From assembly GCA_023412635.1 (NCBI GenBank), contig JAEYNI010000125.1, forward strand, positions 1 to 5,966: a stretch of 5,966 bases of DNA, in the 5' to 3' direction. Shown here piece by piece: positions 1 through 5,891 of the stretch; within the stretch, counting starts at the first letter, position 1, and each line of letters opens with the position of its first letter. This DNA comes from Bacillota bacterium (lineage in GTDB: Bacteria; Bacillota; Clostridia; Acetivibrionales; DSM-1351). A model generated the notes under the pieces. The model did not search any database, was not told where the DNA came from, and saw only the letters and a list, made by a program, of their open reading frames with translations. A program made the translations under genes and the position numbers.

Positions 1-140
1 AGCTGTTCAGCATACTCCTTGAAGGAATCCATACACTCCTTAAAGGCTTCCGGATCTTGAAGCACAGTAGTAATATCAATAAAATCAATTCCCTCCTTGG
101 GAAAATCCATAACGTGTCTCAGCTTTGTTTTTAAGTCCAT
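1..140 (-). CDS. apt: Adenine phosphoribosyltransferase, N-terminal part (cut by window edge)
   Basis: This frame opens with ATG at 138-140 and stays open to the left edge, giving 46 complete codons that begin MDLKTKLRHVMDFPKEGIDF. The stretch FPKEGIDFIDIT (residues 13-24) followed by a leucine and LQDPEAF (27-33) is the well-known N-terminal signature of bacterial Apt. Apt is a cytosolic purine-salvage enzyme that converts adenine and PRPP to AMP and pyrophosphate. The PRPP-binding loop and the rest of the usual roughly 170-residue protein lie outside the window. The start is supported by a ribosome binding site AGAGAGG (150-156) nine bases upstream. The gene follows recJ after about 95 bases on the same strand, the order commonly seen in Firmicutes (recJ-apt-relA), and a good promoter lies in that gap, so it need not depend on read-through. 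The identification rests on the N-terminus only but is specific. Confidence 0.93.
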   Translation of the reverse strand, partial: MDLKTKLRHVMDFPKEGIDFIDITTVLQDPEAFKECMDSFKEYAEQ

Positions 141-185
141 TTCAATAAACCTCTCTTTATGGTACTGAATTTGTGTAATGATATT

Positions 186-214
186 ATTATAATTAAAGAA
201 ACTAATACTTACAA
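186..214 (-). promoter_or_regulatory. Sigma-A-type promoter for apt
   Basis: On the minus strand there is a -35 hexamer TTGTAA (209-214), a 17-base spacer, and a perfect -10 hexamer TATAAT (186-191). Transcription would start near position 179, giving a leader of about 40 bases before the apt ATG that includes its ribosome binding site. The -35 matches TTGACA at four of six positions. The surrounding DNA is AT-rich, which raises the chance of coincidence, but the exact spacing, perfect -10 and placement directly upstream of apt make this the best promoter in the window. No operator or riboswitch-like fold is evident in the short leader. Confidence 0.7.
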
Positions 215-235
215 CATACAATTTTTATTATTAAT

Positions 236-1999
236 TTATCTATAGTGCTGCATTATTAGTTGTACATTTCTATTTCCGTTATATTCGTTAATGTCAATCT
301 GAAATATCAAATCCAGCTTAACTGCGTTTGGTTGACCGGAATAAAGCTTTGCCAGCTCCCCCGAACCATATTTCCCTCCAATATATTCATCAAAATCGAA
401 TATATTACCAAAGTAAATACAATCGAGATACCTTCCCGGAGACACCAAAAGCCTAAGCTTGAGTACATTTTTGTCCGAGCCCAATACTGTTGCTTTTGTA
501 ATTGAAATATCCTTTTCAGCAAAAAGAGGCTTTGAATTGCCTTTCCCATAGGGCTCCAACAGCGAAAGTTCTTCTGCAACCTTGAGGTTTATTTTTGATA
601 GAGGAACTCTCGCATCTATATACACCTTTGGTATAAGGTCGTCCTCTGTCAAGGTTGCAGTCTCATTGAGCTGCTTCCTGAGCAACTCGAGATTATCCCG
701 TTCAAGACTGAGACCTGCCGCCATCGGGTGTCCCCCGAACCGAGTGAGCAATTCCCTGCATTTGAGCAGTCCCTCAAACATATTGTATTCCTCTATTGAC
801 CTTCCTGAGCCTTTAACTCCGTTTTCAGCATCAGTTATCACAAAAGTGGGAACATTATACTTTTCACGTATTTTTCCGGCTATAATGCCTGCAATGCTTT
901 CATGAATATCCGGTTTGTAAACCACCAGTATTTTATCGTTTTTCAGGCTACTGCTTTCAATAGTCGCAACAGTCTCTTCCACTCCTGCCAGAGTCATGAT
1001 TTTTCTTTCGTTATTCAGTTCGTGTAGTTCCAACGCCAGCATTTCAGCTTCTTCCAATGTGGTACTCAAAAGCATTTTCAGACCCTTTTCGGCCCAATCC
1101 AATCTCCCGGAAGCGTTTATACACGGCCCGATTATAAAGCCAAGATGATAAACTCCTATTTCTTTACCATAAATACCGGTTTGCTTCATTAGCGCTTTCA
1201 GCCCGATGTTTTTAGTATTCCCAATAACCGAAAGTCCTTTTTTTACCAGAATTCTATTTTCTTCCACCAGATCAACAACATCACATACCGTAGCAATTGC
1301 GACAAATTCGTAAAATTCCTCCCATTCGGCTTCGGAGATATTCATTTTCCTATACAACATCTGAACAAATTTGAAGGCTACGCCAGCACCGCACAATAAC
1401 TTGAAAGGATACTCGCAGTCTGCACGTTTTATATCAATGACTGCATCCGCATCTGGTAGTATGTATACTCTCTCGCAATTGTCATTTTCAATGAAGGGTA
1501 CATCATGATGATCTGTTACTACAACGGTAACACCTGCTGCTTTAGCGTGCTTGATTTGCTCGGAGGCTGCAATACCGTTGTCACAGGTTATTATTGTATC
1601 AATGCCGTCCTCCTTTGCCTTATCAATCAGACTGTTATTTATCCCGTAGCCGTCAAATATCCTGTGAGGTATGGTATAATCCACCTCGGCACCACATCTG
1701 CAAAAGGCCTTATAAAGAATGAATGTACTAATAACCCCATCCACATCATAGTCACCTATGATTCTAATCTTCCGGCTATCTTTAATTTTTTCGATTATAA
1801 TGTCTACACCTTTTTCAAGATCCTTGATTTTCCCGGCATCAAACAAATCAGAGGTTTCTGACTCAATAAAGTTTCTTGCTGTTTGATAATCCGAAACTCC
1901 CCTGTTAACCAAAATTCTGCACAACAAAGGACTAATCCCTAACTCAGATGACATTTCCTCAAAGTCATTTTTAGGATTCTTTAATATCCACTTCTCCAA
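236..1999 (-). CDS. recJ: Single-stranded-DNA-specific 5'-3' exonuclease RecJ
   Basis: RecJ is a cytosolic, metal-dependent exonuclease that degrades single-stranded DNA 5' to 3' in recombination and repair. From the TTG at 1999 the protein has 587 residues, close to the E. coli length and without the long C-terminal extension of B. subtilis RecJ. The DHH catalytic domain is intact: DYDVDG (83-88), CDNG (139-142), TDHH (162-165) and ATVCDVVDL (236-244). The DHHA1 part follows with ASGRLD (296-301), a HES-containing helix (about 366-377), GSGRS (397-401) and GGHPMAAG (422-429). An OB-like end begins at EPYGKGNSKPLF (482-493) and closes with INEYNGN...VQL. The open frame also allows a TTG start at 2014, five codons longer, but that start has no ribosome binding site. 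The 1999 TTG has GGGGGT five bases upstream and gives a protein beginning (M)EKWILKN, a familiar RecJ start. No key residue is missing. Confidence 0.96.
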   Translation of the reverse strand: MEKWILKNPKNDFEEMSSELGISPLLCRILVNRGVSDYQTARNFIESETSDLFDAGKIKDLEKGVDIIIEKIKDSRKIRIIGDYDVDGVISTFILYKAFCRCGAEVDYTIPHRIFDGYGINNSLIDKAKEDGIDTIITCDNGIAASEQIKHAKAAGVTVVVTDHHDVPFIENDNCERVYILPDADAVIDIKRADCEYPFKLLCGAGVAFKFVQMLYRKMNISEAEWEEFYEFVAIATVCDVVDLVEENRILVKKGLSVIGNTKNIGLKALMKQTGIYGKEIGVYHLGFIIGPCINASGRLDWAEKGLKMLLSTTLEEAEMLALELHELNNERKIMTLAGVEETVATIESSSLKNDKILVVYKPDIHESIAGIIAGKIREKYNVPTFVITDAENGVKGSGRSIEEYNMFEGLLKCRELLTRFGGHPMAAGLSLERDNLELLRKQLNETATLTEDDLIPKVYIDARVPLSKINLKVAEELSLLEPYGKGNSKPLFAEKDISITKATVLGSDKNVLKLRLLVSPGRYLDCIYFGNIFDFDEYIGGKYGSGELAKLYSGQPNAVKLDLIFQIDINEYNGNRNVQLIMQHYR

Positions 2000-2004
2000 T
2001 TTTG

Positions 2005-2010
2005 ACCCCC
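2005..2010 (-). promoter_or_regulatory. Ribosome binding site that decides the recJ start
   Basis: The minus strand reads GGGGGT here, then CAAAA, then TTG. GGGGGT can pair along its whole length with the anti-Shine-Dalgarno sequence ACCUCC if one G-U pair is allowed, and the five-base spacing is workable. The sequence upstream of the other in-frame TTG (2012-2014) is AT-rich with no purine run. This favours initiation at 1999. A TTG start with a wobble-containing site suggests modest translation of recJ. Confidence 0.6.
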
Positions 2011-2060
2011 ACAATATATGCTTAATAATTATTCACTATGATCTATTTAATTTAATCTAT

Positions 2061-3089
2061 TTACTTTGACCCTATTGAAGCTATTAATAATTCAATAGCT
2101 ATTCGGTCTGATATTTTCCCTGTTTTTATGGACTCATCAAGTTCCAGACTGTAATACATGGCTCTTTCCAAAACATTGATGTCCAGATTCCGGCTGACAT
2201 TCATAACCTTGGAAGCTACGAAGGGTGTTAACCCCAACTGTTTTGCAGCGGCATCCTCCCTTACTCCCTGATTTCTTAAAAGCTTTATCCTGTAAACCAT
2301 TCTGATCTGCCTGACAATCATAAATAAAACCTTCTGCATAGGTTCCTTCAAAGCAGCCATATCATTTAGTAATGAAAGCGCTTTAGAAATATTACCTTCG
2401 GAAATAGCATCTGTAAGGTCAAATATTCTGCTTTTTATAGTCTTATTACATACTTTTTCTACATCCCTAATGGAAATCTCGTTTTTACCCTCTGCATAAT
2501 TTACAAGCTTGTCAATTTCATTCAGCAATTCCGTCATTGAATACTCACTGTTTTCAACTATATATGAGGCAGTCATCTGATCGACATTCTTATTATGGCT
2601 TTTAATAACTTTAACCACCCACTTGACAAGGTCAGCGGGTTTCTGGTAATCCATCTCCACTATTAATCCGCACTTTTTGATTGTGTTAACAAGCTTGATT
2701 CTCTTGTCAATTTCGCTTTCTATAAAAATCAGACAGGTATAATCGGGCATGTTTTCAAGATAGTCGGACAGCTTGTCCTTTCCTGACTTTTTATCGGCTC
2801 CCGTATTCGCTCCTTCTCCTTTTTTTGCCTTAAAGAGACCTGTATTTTTAGCAATTACCAGCTTTTTTTCGCTGAACATTGGTAAGGTTTCACAGTTTGA
2901 AATAATTGCATCTGTATCTGTTTTTCCTTCAATTGTAATAAAATTAAATTCTTTATTATCTTCCTCAACTATAAGCCTGGTGATTGCATTGGTATAATAT
3001 TTTTTCAAATATTCTTCGGCACCTGTAAACAGATAAATATTCATTAATTTTTCTTCTTTTATCTGCTTTTTAAGGATTTCCAAACTCAT
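2061..3089 (-). CDS. holA: DNA polymerase III delta subunit (clamp loader)
   Basis: HolA is the clamp-loader subunit that opens the beta sliding clamp so that it can be placed on primed DNA by the cytosolic replisome. The 342-residue protein is of normal length. Recognisable family blocks, in order, are: IYLFTGAEEYLKKYY (18-32), the degenerate nucleotide-fold start without a true Walker A as expected for delta; LPMFSEKKLVIAKN (69-82); LIFIESEIDKR (120-130); TELLNEIDKLVNY (186-198); RIFDLTDAISEGNISKAL (221-238); and LDESIKTG (317-324) near the end. Residues 86-107 form a lysine- and glycine-rich, probably flexible insertion between AAA+ strands. The ATG start has an excellent ribosome binding site, AGAGGAG (3097-3103), seven bases upstream. 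The gene follows comEC by 107 bases, a linkage also known in Bacillus, and precedes recJ by 46-61 bases. The upstream gap carries a tandem repeat but no clear promoter. Confidence 0.95.
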   Translation of the reverse strand: MSLEILKKQIKEEKLMNIYLFTGAEEYLKKYYTNAITRLIVEEDNKEFNFITIEGKTDTDAIISNCETLPMFSEKKLVIAKNTGLFKAKKGEGANTGADKKSGKDKLSDYLENMPDYTCLIFIESEIDKRIKLVNTIKKCGLIVEMDYQKPADLVKWVVKVIKSHNKNVDQMTASYIVENSEYSMTELLNEIDKLVNYAEGKNEISIRDVEKVCNKTIKSRIFDLTDAISEGNISKALSLLNDMAALKEPMQKVLFMIVRQIRMVYRIKLLRNQGVREDAAAKQLGLTPFVASKVMNVSRNLDINVLERAMYYSLELDESIKTGKISDRIAIELLIASIGSK

Positions 3090-3130
3090 AATCTATCTCC
3101 TCTGATATAATTCACATAATGTAGTTATGG

Positions 3131-3223
3131 GCAGTTACAGTAGTATTGTACTTGTTCTTAGGACGTTACGGTAGCATTGTATTTATCTTTAGGTAATTAC
3201 GGTAACATTGTACTCACCTTTAG
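3131..3223. repeat. Three 31-bp imperfect tandem repeats at the comEC-holA junction
   Basis: Three back-to-back 31-base units occupy 3131-3161, 3162-3192 and 3193-3223. By hand alignment they are identical at 23 (units 1/2), 24 (2/3) and 21 (1/3) of 31 positions. On the plus strand all three keep TTAC-N-GTA, ATTGTA and a terminal TTAG. Each holds a near-palindrome TTAC-N-GTA(A/G), centred at 3139, 3170 and 3201. A fourth such element, CTAC-C-GTAG, is centred at 3232, exactly one period further into comEC. The comEC stop codon lies in the palindrome of the third unit, so the array spans the gene end and most of the intergenic gap. There are no spacers, so it is not a CRISPR array. Its role is unknown: it may be a set of protein-binding sites or simply duplicated gene-end sequence. 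Confidence 0.85.
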
Positions 3224-5554
3224 ACCTCTACCGTAGCTTTTAACTGTTACAGCCCCCGATTCATCTGTTCTGTATAGTTTTATATTTTTTTCGGTTAACC
3301 TGTCAACTACAAATTGTGACGGATGACCGAACTTGTTGTGCTCGCCTACGGATATTACTGCATATTCAGGATTAATCCTTTCAATGAACTCTGTACTGCT
3401 TGAAGTCGTTGACCCATGATGACCAACCTTGATTAAATCCGACTGAAGTTTTAGTTGTGATCCAACGAGTCTTTCTTCAACAGGTATTTCACTGTCTCCG
3501 GTAAATAGAACACTGAAATTTTTGTATATTAATTTTAGCACCAATGAGCTGTTATTTAAAGACTGCTGTGATAATTCGTCCATTGAAAACTCCAGTGGAT
3601 TCATCACTTCAAATCTAGTCTCGTTATCCAGCTTTATTATATCACCTTTTTTACAAAGTTCTATTTTTATACCTTTTCCAGTACATATGTTTTTAAGCTT
3701 TTCGAAGCCATTCCCGTCAGTATCCGGTAGTACAAGCATTCCCACCTTGATTTCCTCCAATACTGCTTCTAACCCCTCAGTGTGGTCAGAATGGCCATGA
3801 CTTGCTATAACGATATCAATACTTTTAGTACCGGTATCTAAAATAAATGGTACCATAACCGATTTACCTATATCAAATGAAGACTTTGAGCCGGCCTCCC
3901 TTCCTCCTCCATCTATTAATACCTTCGTCCCCTGTGTCGTTCTTATAAATGCACCGTCCCCCTGTCCTACATCCAGGAAGGTTATTTCAATGGGTTTTGG
4001 AATTATTTTTCCAATCAGTAAACTAATAGCTAATAATATAACCACAGCCCATTTTACTTTTTTGAATCCCAGTAAACGGTTAAGTCTTTCTCTTCCAATA
4101 AACGTATATATAATCCATACGTAATAAGTAATAATCATCCACATGGGAGGTGTGGGAAGTTTTAGCGAAGCAAAGGGAACCTTCGACGACGTTTCTGTTA
4201 CAAAGAGAACAAAGGATAAAAAAGTGTTATTTATATAGCCTATAAGTACAGCCAAATTAATATCTATTAATCCTGCAAAAACCATTATGAAACCTATTAT
4301 TGTTATTATTTGAACCATCGGAACTACTAACAGATTGGAAACAACAGATATGATTGAAAGATTGTTAAAATAGTAAAGTGTTATGGGTACTACTCCAATT
4401 TGCGCTGCAAGTGTAGCAGCAAGAGTATCTGCAATAATTTCAGGAATTCGTATCTGTGAAACGCCTGCCTTTATCACCGGGTAAAACATAACCAAAGAGA
4501 GGGTTGCCCCAAAAGAAAGCTGAAAACCTATATCAAAGATAGTAAACGGGTTAATAAACAAAATTATAAGAGCTGCTGCCGAAATACTCGTATAGATGTC
4601 CGGCTCACGCATAATAATCTTTCCTATTAATATGATTATGCCCATAATCACTGCCCGGACCACCGAAGCCGAAAAGCCGGTAACAAAAACAAAAAGTATA
4701 AGTACAAATATGGTGATAACACTTGAGGCCCTGTTACCAATATTTAATCTTTTAAATAAAAACAAAAGGGGCAAAATGATAAATGCCACATTCATGCCGG
4801 AAGCCACCATAATGTGAGTCAGCCCGGCTTTACTGAAAGCTTCAAAAGCATTTTCATCCAATCCGTCCTTATACCCGATTATCATTCCTGCTAAAAGACC
4901 TGCTTGATTTTTACTGAGACAATACTCAACAATTCCCAAAACTTTATTTTTAATACCATAGCCCAGTCTGTTAATCATTCCTCCCGGCTCAATTCCTTTA
5001 GTAGTAACCTCCGAATTAAAAATATTGACAGTTCCTGATACACCTAATGATGCAAGATATCTTTGATAATTAAAACCACCGGGATTTGTTGCCCCTTTGG
5101 GTCTATTAATTACACCCTGAAAAGAAAGTCGGGTTCTATAACCTATTTTTCCGGTATCAAAGCTGCCCTCGGCCCCCCGGCTATTGTACACTATAACCAA
5201 AAGCTTGGATTTCAGTGTCTTTGTTTCCTTAAAGGTAAATTTTATTTTATCGCCATCCCTCTCAAGTTCACTGTCAATATAACCGTTAAGAGTAACTGAT
5301 TTACCATAATAATCTTTAAGGTCATAGATAAATTGTTTTTCCGAATTGTTATACAGCAGACTGCCCGCAGTAAAAAATATCAGCGCAGCAGATATGACGA
5401 GCATGGCCCTTTTAAACTTTTTGTAGGTTATAACCAGAACTAAAAAGCTAATGGCTGATAAAACCAATGTAAAAGATAGGCTGAAATTATACGCAAGCAA
5501 TATTCCAGCCATAAATGACAGGCAAAACAGACAGAGGGGTCTTTTGTAGATCAT
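3197..5554 (-). CDS. comEC: ComEC/Rec2-type DNA internalisation channel protein
   Basis: ComEC forms the inner-membrane channel that carries transforming DNA into the cytoplasm as a single strand. The 785-residue protein has the complete standard architecture. N-terminal membrane segments (about 6-68) are followed by the extracytoplasmic DUF4131/OB-like domain (about 70-180), ending in RPKGATNPGGFNYQRYL (151-167). The multi-helix Competence domain (about 215-485) includes ASGMNVAFI (251-259) and GFQLSFGATLSLV (343-355). A further helix (about 500-517) leads to a metallo-beta-lactamase-like domain (about 522-770). Its motifs are intact: FLDVGQGD (526-533), DGGG (548-551), HGHSDH (586-591), TGDSE (685-689) and GHHGS (711-715). 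In other ComEC proteins this domain is proposed to degrade the non-transported strand. The asparagine in ASGMN replaces the histidine often seen there. The ATG has GGGAGG (5559-5564) four bases upstream, a rather tight spacing. The gene heads the comEC-holA-recJ group. Whether the host is naturally competent cannot be told from one gene. Confidence 0.96.
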   Translation of the reverse strand: MIYKRPLCLFCLSFMAGILLAYNFSLSFTLVLSAISFLVLVITYKKFKRAMLVISAALIFFTAGSLLYNNSEKQFIYDLKDYYGKSVTLNGYIDSELERDGDKIKFTFKETKTLKSKLLVIVYNSRGAEGSFDTGKIGYRTRLSFQGVINRPKGATNPGGFNYQRYLASLGVSGTVNIFNSEVTTKGIEPGGMINRLGYGIKNKVLGIVEYCLSKNQAGLLAGMIIGYKDGLDENAFEAFSKAGLTHIMVASGMNVAFIILPLLFLFKRLNIGNRASSVITIFVLILFVFVTGFSASVVRAVIMGIIILIGKIIMREPDIYTSISAAALIILFINPFTIFDIGFQLSFGATLSLVMFYPVIKAGVSQIRIPEIIADTLAATLAAQIGVVPITLYYFNNLSIISVVSNLLVVPMVQIITIIGFIMVFAGLIDINLAVLIGYINNTFLSFVLFVTETSSKVPFASLKLPTPPMWMIITYYVWIIYTFIGRERLNRLLGFKKVKWAVVILLAISLLIGKIIPKPIEITFLDVGQGDGAFIRTTQGTKVLIDGGGREAGSKSSFDIGKSVMVPFILDTGTKSIDIVIASHGHSDHTEGLEAVLEEIKVGMLVLPDTDGNGFEKLKNICTGKGIKIELCKKGDIIKLDNETRFEVMNPLEFSMDELSQQSLNNSSLVLKLIYKNFSVLFTGDSEIPVEERLVGSQLKLQSDLIKVGHHGSTTSSSTEFIERINPEYAVISVGEHNKFGHPSQFVVDRLTEKNIKLYRTDESGAVTVKSYGRGLKVSTMLP

Positions 5555-5588
5555 ACGGCCTCCCGAAGTATTAAAACCATTGAAATTA

Positions 5589-5617
5589 ATAATATGAGGT
5601 GAAACAGGTAAAGTGAA
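5589..5617 (-). promoter_or_regulatory. Possible promoter upstream of comEC
   Basis: On the minus strand TTCACT (5612-5617), a 17-base spacer and TATTAT (5589-5594) match the sigma-A -35 and -10 hexamers at four and five of six positions. Initiation near 5582 would give a leader of about 28 bases containing the comEC ribosome binding site. The -35 falls in a 14-bp tandem repeat. Support is weak because the region is AT-rich and other partial matches exist, but position and spacing are the best available for the operon. Confidence 0.35.
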
Positions 5618-5626
5618 GCAGGTAAG
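5599..5626. repeat. 14-bp tandem direct repeat upstream of comEC
   Basis: The plus strand carries GTGAAACAGGTAAA (5599-5612) directly followed by GTGAAGCAGGTAAG (5613-5626). The copies differ at only two of 14 positions. They are more G-rich than the surrounding AT-rich sequence. The pair overlaps the candidate -35 region of comEC, so it could be an operator, although nothing identifies a regulator. Confidence 0.7.
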
Positions 5627-5664
5627 AAAATAAAAATAAGTAAAACTAACAGATACTTAATCTA

Positions 5665-5692
5665 TAATAAGTATTTTTTAATAAGTATTTTT
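5665..5692. repeat. Perfect 14-bp tandem repeat in the comEC upstream region
   Basis: TAATAAGTATTTTT occurs twice without interruption (5665-5678 and 5679-5692). Just outside, ATACTTA (5653-5659) is the inverted complement of TAAGTAT (5668-5674) in the first copy, so a 7-bp-arm hairpin with an 8-base loop is possible. The low complexity (A/T plus one G per unit) makes slippage a sufficient explanation. Confidence 0.75.
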
Positions 5693-5746
5693 GAAAAATA
5701 ATATGTAAAAGATAATATGCAAAAATGATTTGAATAGTAAAATAAA

Positions 5747-5774
5747 TTAACAAGCTAGTGAAATAGCTGGTTAA
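5747..5774. repeat. Imperfect inverted repeat (11-bp arms)
   Basis: TTAACAAGCTA (5747-5757) and TAGCTGGTTAA (5764-5774) are inverted complements with one mismatch, separated by the six bases GTGAAA. Read on the minus strand the hairpin is followed by a T-rich stretch (TTTATTTT), so it could act as a weak second terminator. It could equally be a dyad operator. It is the only sizeable dyad between the strong terminator and comEC. Confidence 0.55.
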
Positions 5775-5848
5775 TCGGTTAGAAAATATTTATTGTAGAT
5801 TTGAAAAAAAAAAGAAGCGGTTCCTTTGAACTTTAAAAGATAATGCAC

Positions 5849-5873
5849 AAAAACGTCCTGACAGGACGTTTTT
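5849..5873 (-). terminator. Intrinsic terminator after the upstream partial gene
   Basis: AAAAACGTCCTG and CAGGACGTTTTT are exact inverted complements around a single central base. In RNA this gives a stem of at least 10 pairs with a 5-base loop, with a U run at its 3' side. It begins 18 bases after the stop codon of the gene ending at 5892, so its natural role is to end that transcript. The hairpin is symmetric with A and T runs on both flanks, so it could work in both directions, but no plus-strand gene is seen to need it. It separates the preceding gene from the comEC operon. Confidence 0.9.
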
Positions 5874-5891
5874 GTGGGTTTATGATAAAAA

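Larger units (their letters stand above)
5555..5848. other. Gene-free AT-rich interval upstream of comEC
   Basis: I find no convincing gene here on either strand. It contains two different 14-bp tandem repeats, an imperfect hairpin (5747-5774), a run of ten A residues on the plus strand (T on the minus strand) near 5804-5813, and the comEC ribosome binding site next to the start codon. Possible short frames either lack a usable start, lack a ribosome binding site, or begin inside the terminator. No riboswitch-like conserved structure is recognisable. The interval probably holds the promoter and leader of the comEC operon. Confidence 0.6.

Noticed and set aside
260..505. Plus-strand open frames opposite recJ, including 260-505, 582-905 and 1505-1861
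   Set aside because: They lie wholly or mostly antisense to a gene with an intact set of family motifs, show no recognisable protein features, and are expected shadows of minus-strand coding.
307..579. Second minus-strand frame inside recJ
   Set aside because: It overlaps the RecJ OB-like end in another frame. The RecJ frame reads through to its normal C-terminus with no sign of frameshift, so the alternative is chance.
2015..2060. Terminator or promoter between holA and recJ
   Set aside because: The gap is AT-rich with only a short AATAATTATT palindrome. There is no GC-rich stem with a T run and no paired -35/-10 boxes.
3144..3211. TACAAT hexamers in each 31-bp repeat as active holA promoters
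   Set aside because: Each resembles a -10 box, but no acceptable -35 hexamer lies 16-18 bases upstream of the copies I checked. Kept only as a hypothesis in the findings.
3131..3223. CRISPR array interpretation of the 31-bp repeats
   Set aside because: Units are directly adjacent with no spacers, are imperfect, and overlap a gene end. No cas gene is present.
3522..5299. Plus-strand open frames opposite holA and comEC (2773-2997, 3522-3800, 4596-4817, 5063-5299)
   Set aside because: All are antisense to well-supported genes and lack recognisable motifs.
5551..5660. Minus-strand stop-free stretch encoding a very hydrophobic peptide just before comEC
   Set aside because: It has no ATG, GTG or TTG start before 5580 and no ribosome binding site. 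The strand is T-rich, which by itself yields Leu, Ile and Phe codons without stops, and the 14-bp repeats are not in codon register.
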